A stretch of 16,915 nt of DNA from contig CADBKS010000044.1 in assembly GCA_902795255.1 (NCBI GenBank), forward strand, positions 1-16,915, in the 5' to 3' direction. The DNA comes from an uncultured Chloroflexota bacterium. Its GTDB lineage: Bacteria; Chloroflexota; Anaerolineae; Anaerolineales; Anaerolineaceae. The notes under the pieces are model-generated. The model ran no database searches, was not told the DNA's origin, and saw nothing but the letters and a program-made list of their open reading frames with translations. The position numbers and the translations under genes were made by a program. Positions 14,717 to 16,915 of the stretch are shown piece after piece (position 1 is the stretch's first letter; every line of letters begins with the position of its first letter).

Positions 14717-16708
14717 ATGAAGAAACAATGGATCATCGTGTTTGTCTTCATCCTGACGGCATTCTGCTTTATGGTATCTGCTGCACAGGATGACGGGACC
14801 TGGACCTGTGAGAACGGGCATGCAGGCAATACCGGAAAATTCTGTACGGAGTGCGGCGCTCCGAAACCGGCAGATGACGGGACCTGGACCTGTGTCAACG
14901 GGCATACCGGCAATACCGGCAAATTCTGTTCGGAATGCGGTGCTCCGCGGCCTGATGGATCAGACGGGATCACTTCGGAGAACAAAGAACCGGAAGTCTG
15001 GGAAATTCCGCTGACGTTCAAACGGGAAACCGAGACGGAACTGGAGCTGATCAATTCAGCGCTGGCCGATCTGCGTCTCAGCGATCTTGATCTGGAAGAT
15101 ATTGACGATTACATGGCTGTCACAACGACCAAGGATGCCGCGGGGAACGAGACGGAACGGGTGCTGCGGCTCGGTTTTGACGGGATCACGCTTGTCTGCA
15201 CGCGGGACGAAAGCGAAGCGCTGCATACCTTCTTTGTCGATACCGCGGCCTATCCGCGGGAAGACGGGATGGACACGGACAAATTTAAGGCCGCCTGGCA
15301 GCAGGAGCATCCGGAGTATATTTACCGTACGATCTGGCATATTTCATATGACCGCTCCATGGCTGACGGATTCATCATCACCTATTTCGCGGAAGAATCG
15401 GAACCGGATCCGGAGCCGCAGAAGAGCATCGGCGGATTCGGTGACTTTTTCTCAAACCGTTCAGGCGGAGGGATCACAACAGTAACGGATCCGGAACCGA
15501 ATACAACGGAAAATACGGTGGATGCCGGGGCTGTTTTCGATGCCGGTGTCGAAAGTTTCAATGCCGGGGATCTTGAAGCCGCGGTGGAATATTTCCGTCA
15601 GGCGGCTGATCTCGGGGTCGCGGACGCATTCTACAATCTCGGGGTCTGTTATGAAAACGGTTACGGCGTGGAAGCGGATGCCGCCGAAGCTGTACGCCTG
15701 TACCGCGAAGCCGCGGGTCTGGGCAGTGACTGGGCTCAGAACGCACTCGGGAACTGCTATCGGCTCGGGATCGGCGTTCCGCAGGATTTTGAAGAGGCAC
15801 ACCGGTGGTACCGGCTGGCGGCCGATCAGGGCAATCTTTCCGCACTGAACAGTGTTGGCGCAGCATATGAGCTCGGACAGGGCGTTGATCAGAACTACGC
15901 CGAAGCTTCCGTCTGGTACAGGAAAGCTGCGGAGGGCGGGAACCCGGTCGCCCAGAAGAACCTGGGCTATCTTTACGACTATGGCCTCGGGGTCGGACAG
16001 GATTACGAAGAGGCTGTTTACTGGTACAAACTTGCTGCCGAACAGGGCAATGACACGGCCCAGAACCTGCTGGGGGACTGCTATTATTACGGGACCGGCG
16101 TGGAAAAGGATTATGAAGAATCTGTCCGGCTGTACCGTCTGTCCGCGGAGCAGGGCAATGCGGACGGGCAGAAAAACCTGGGGTACGCCTATGACTTCGG
16201 CCGGGGCGTTGAGCAGGATTATGAACAGGCTGTTTACTGGTACCGGCAGGCTGCAGAACAGGGCAGCTCCAAAGCGCAGTATTATCTGGGCGACTGCTAC
16301 TATTTCGGGACCGGCGTAGAGCAGGATTATGCAGCCGCATTGGAACTGTACCGCAAGGCCGCCGATAATGGTGATCCGGATGCGCAGTACAGCATCGGGG
16401 TCTGCTACCGCTACGGATACGGTGTGGATCAGGATCTCGCGGAAGCATTTAAGTGGTACAAGCTTGCTGCGGATAAGGGACGTGCCAACGCTCAGTATGA
16501 TCTGGCGGTCTGCTATTATAAGGGATACGGGACGGATCAGAACTACGCGGAAGCGGTCCGCTGGTTCACGCTTGCCGCGGAAAACGGCGACGCGGACGCG
16601 ATGCATGCCCTGGCTGTCTGCTATAGAAACGGTTATGGCGTGACCGCAAACCAGGCCGAAGCTGACCGCTGGCAGGCACTGGCGGTCGAGAACGGCTACG
16701 AAGAGTAA
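14717..16708 (+). CDS. Secreted Sel1-repeat protein with N-terminal zinc-ribbon pair
   Basis: This is a 663-residue protein. Residues 1-23 form a signal peptide (Lys-Lys, hydrophobic core, VSAA cleavage region) with no lipobox. Two tandem 28-residue units follow (25-52, 53-80), each with C-x3-H-x7-C-x2-C: C31, H35, C43, C46 and C59, H63, C71, C74. These are probable zinc-binding ribbons. Residues ~95-230 form an unassigned globular region, and a Gly/Pro/acid-rich linker follows to ~272. After a degenerate repeat (273-300) come ten uninterrupted 36-residue Sel1-like repeats (301-660), alpha-helical hairpins that usually serve as protein-binding scaffolds. AAAGGGG lies 6 nt before the ATG. The gene is a single transcription unit divergent from glmM. 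Its partner is unknown; a role in the cell envelope is inferred from the signal peptide. Confidence 0.88.
   Translation: MKKQWIIVFVFILTAFCFMVSAAQDDGTWTCENGHAGNTGKFCTECGAPKPADDGTWTCVNGHTGNTGKFCSECGAPRPDGSDGITSENKEPEVWEIPLTFKRETETELELINSALADLRLSDLDLEDIDDYMAVTTTKDAAGNETERVLRLGFDGITLVCTRDESEALHTFFVDTAAYPREDGMDTDKFKAAWQQEHPEYIYRTIWHISYDRSMADGFIITYFAEESEPDPEPQKSIGGFGDFFSNRSGGGITTVTDPEPNTTENTVDAGAVFDAGVESFNAGDLEAAVEYFRQAADLGVADAFYNLGVCYENGYGVEADAAEAVRLYREAAGLGSDWAQNALGNCYRLGIGVPQDFEEAHRWYRLAADQGNLSALNSVGAAYELGQGVDQNYAEASVWYRKAAEGGNPVAQKNLGYLYDYGLGVGQDYEEAVYWYKLAAEQGNDTAQNLLGDCYYYGTGVEKDYEESVRLYRLSAEQGNADGQKNLGYAYDFGRGVEQDYEQAVYWYRQAAEQGSSKAQYYLGDCYYFGTGVEQDYAAALELYRKAADNGDPDAQYSIGVCYRYGYGVDQDLAEAFKWYKLAADKGRANAQYDLAVCYYKGYGTDQNYAEAVRWFTLAAENGDADAMHALAVCYRNGYGVTANQAEADRWQALAVENGYEE
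14789..14956 (+). repeat. Tandem 84-bp repeat encoding the two zinc-ribbon units
   Basis: Two head-to-tail copies (14789-14872 and 14873-14956) start with the same GATGACGGGACCTGGACCTG and differ by scattered changes, many of them silent. This looks like a fairly recent in-frame duplication of one 28-residue unit. Confidence 0.85.
15617..16696 (+). repeat. Ten 108-bp Sel1-like repeats
   Basis: Ten units of exactly 36 codons lie without gaps. Each shows the pattern A-x-x-x-L-G-x-x-Y-x-x-G-x-G-V followed by A-x-x-W/L-Y-x-x-A-A-x-x-G. Units 4-5 and 6-7 (about 15941-16156 and 16157-16372) resemble each other pairwise more than their direct neighbours, pointing to duplication of a two-unit block of 216 bp. 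Confidence 0.85.
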
Positions 16709-16791
16709 GTACTGACCTGAATATCATAGAAAAACGGGCAGCATCTTGATGTGTACCCAAAATACTGGACACATTGAATTATAGCAAAGAC

Positions 16792-16915
16792 CTAACTTAA
16801 GGATGCCATCCTATATTTAGAGGGTGGCATCCAGTTTGTTTTAGCCTGGATTCGTTCGTTGTTGTAGTAATCAATATAACTGGCAATAGCTGCAGAAAAC
16901 ATCTCAAACGAATTG
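16792..16915 (-). CDS. IS3-family transposase OrfB, C-terminal fragment (window-truncated)
   Basis: Reading the minus strand from the window edge gives 41 residues up to a TAG stop at 16792-16794. They include AAIASYIDYYNNERIQAKTN followed by WMPPSKYRMASLS, the characteristic C-terminal end of IS150-type rve integrase-domain transposases; the YNNERIQAK stretch is close to the catalytic core end. The rest of the gene lies beyond the window. The fragment shows no frameshift, so the element may be intact. Confidence 0.88.
   Translation of the reverse strand, partial: NSFEMFSAAIASYIDYYNNERIQAKTNWMPPSKYRMASLS
16801..16832 (-). repeat. Inverted repeat inside the transposase 3' end
   Basis: GGATGCCATCC (16801-16811) pairs with GGGTGGCATCC (16822-16832) with one mismatch and a 10-nt loop. 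It lies within the last codons of the transposase. Such structures near insertion-sequence ends can limit read-through transcription; that role is inferred. Confidence 0.6.

Larger units (their letters stand above)
16750..16915 (-). mobile_element. IS3-family insertion sequence, one end (partial)
   Basis: The right end of the window holds one terminus of an insertion sequence. The boundary is near 16750-16752, where a TGTACCCAAAATACTGGACA terminal-repeat-like sequence begins. The transposase 3' end follows inside it on the minus strand. The other end lies outside the window, so target-site duplication and completeness cannot be checked. It sits 42 nt after the Sel1-protein stop codon. Confidence 0.8.

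Noticed and set aside
15461..16606. Long minus-strand frame opposite the Sel1 repeats
   Set aside because: The periodic 108-bp repeat keeps the opposite strand free of stops. The translation is only the shadow of the repeats.
15617..16696. Regular direct repeats considered as a CRISPR array
   Set aside because: The period is exactly 36 codons, the copies diverge throughout with no constant repeat and variable spacer, and they lie within a coding frame.

Overview
The window looks like part of the chromosome of an anaerobic Bacillota (Clostridia-type) bacterium, probably a gut or rumen commensal. Four things point there: strong purine-rich ribosome binding sites, a YesM/YesN-type two-component pair, a DegV protein and an oxygen-sensitive sulfatase-maturating radical SAM enzyme. 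The taxon is inferred from gene content only. No rRNA, tRNA or CRISPR array was seen. About 16 genes are present.

Layout. (1) Positions 1-7350, minus strand. Reading 5'->3' this holds an anaerobic sulfatase-maturating enzyme (anSME), a cytosolic Cys-type sulfatase, a terminator, a sensor histidine kinase overlapping its AraC-type response regulator by 4 nt, and an NMT1/SsuA-type ABC substrate-binding protein closed by a second terminator. By sample-line counting the part left of about 6.2 kb is clearly more AT-rich than most of the rest. (2) 7576-10147: an esterase (+) convergent with a GNAT acetyltransferase (-), then DegV (-) with its own terminator. (3) 10420-12307, plus strand: a compact three-gene unit of an ECF-type sigma factor, a 404-residue protein of unknown function with beta-solenoid-like repeats, and a 62-residue small protein. 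It ends in a very strong 19-bp-stem terminator shared with the convergent genes. (4) 12384-14549, minus strand: glmM (TTG start) followed by nagB, two enzymes acting on glucosamine-6-phosphate. (5) 14717-16708, plus strand: a secreted Sel1-repeat protein with two tandem zinc-ribbon-like units just after its signal peptide. (6) 16750-16915: one end of an IS3-family insertion sequence, cut by the window edge.

How the genes fit together. anSME would convert the active-site Cys of the sulfatase to formylglycine; neither has a signal peptide, so desulfation would be intracellular. The kinase, regulator and binding protein next to them could sense and capture the matching nutrient, but no transporter permease or ATPase lies in the window. 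glmM and nagB set the balance between cell-wall amino-sugar synthesis and return to glycolysis. The best candidate for an undescribed system is the sigma factor, solenoid-like protein and small-protein unit, which has no membrane anti-sigma factor and sits behind a leader full of inverted repeats.
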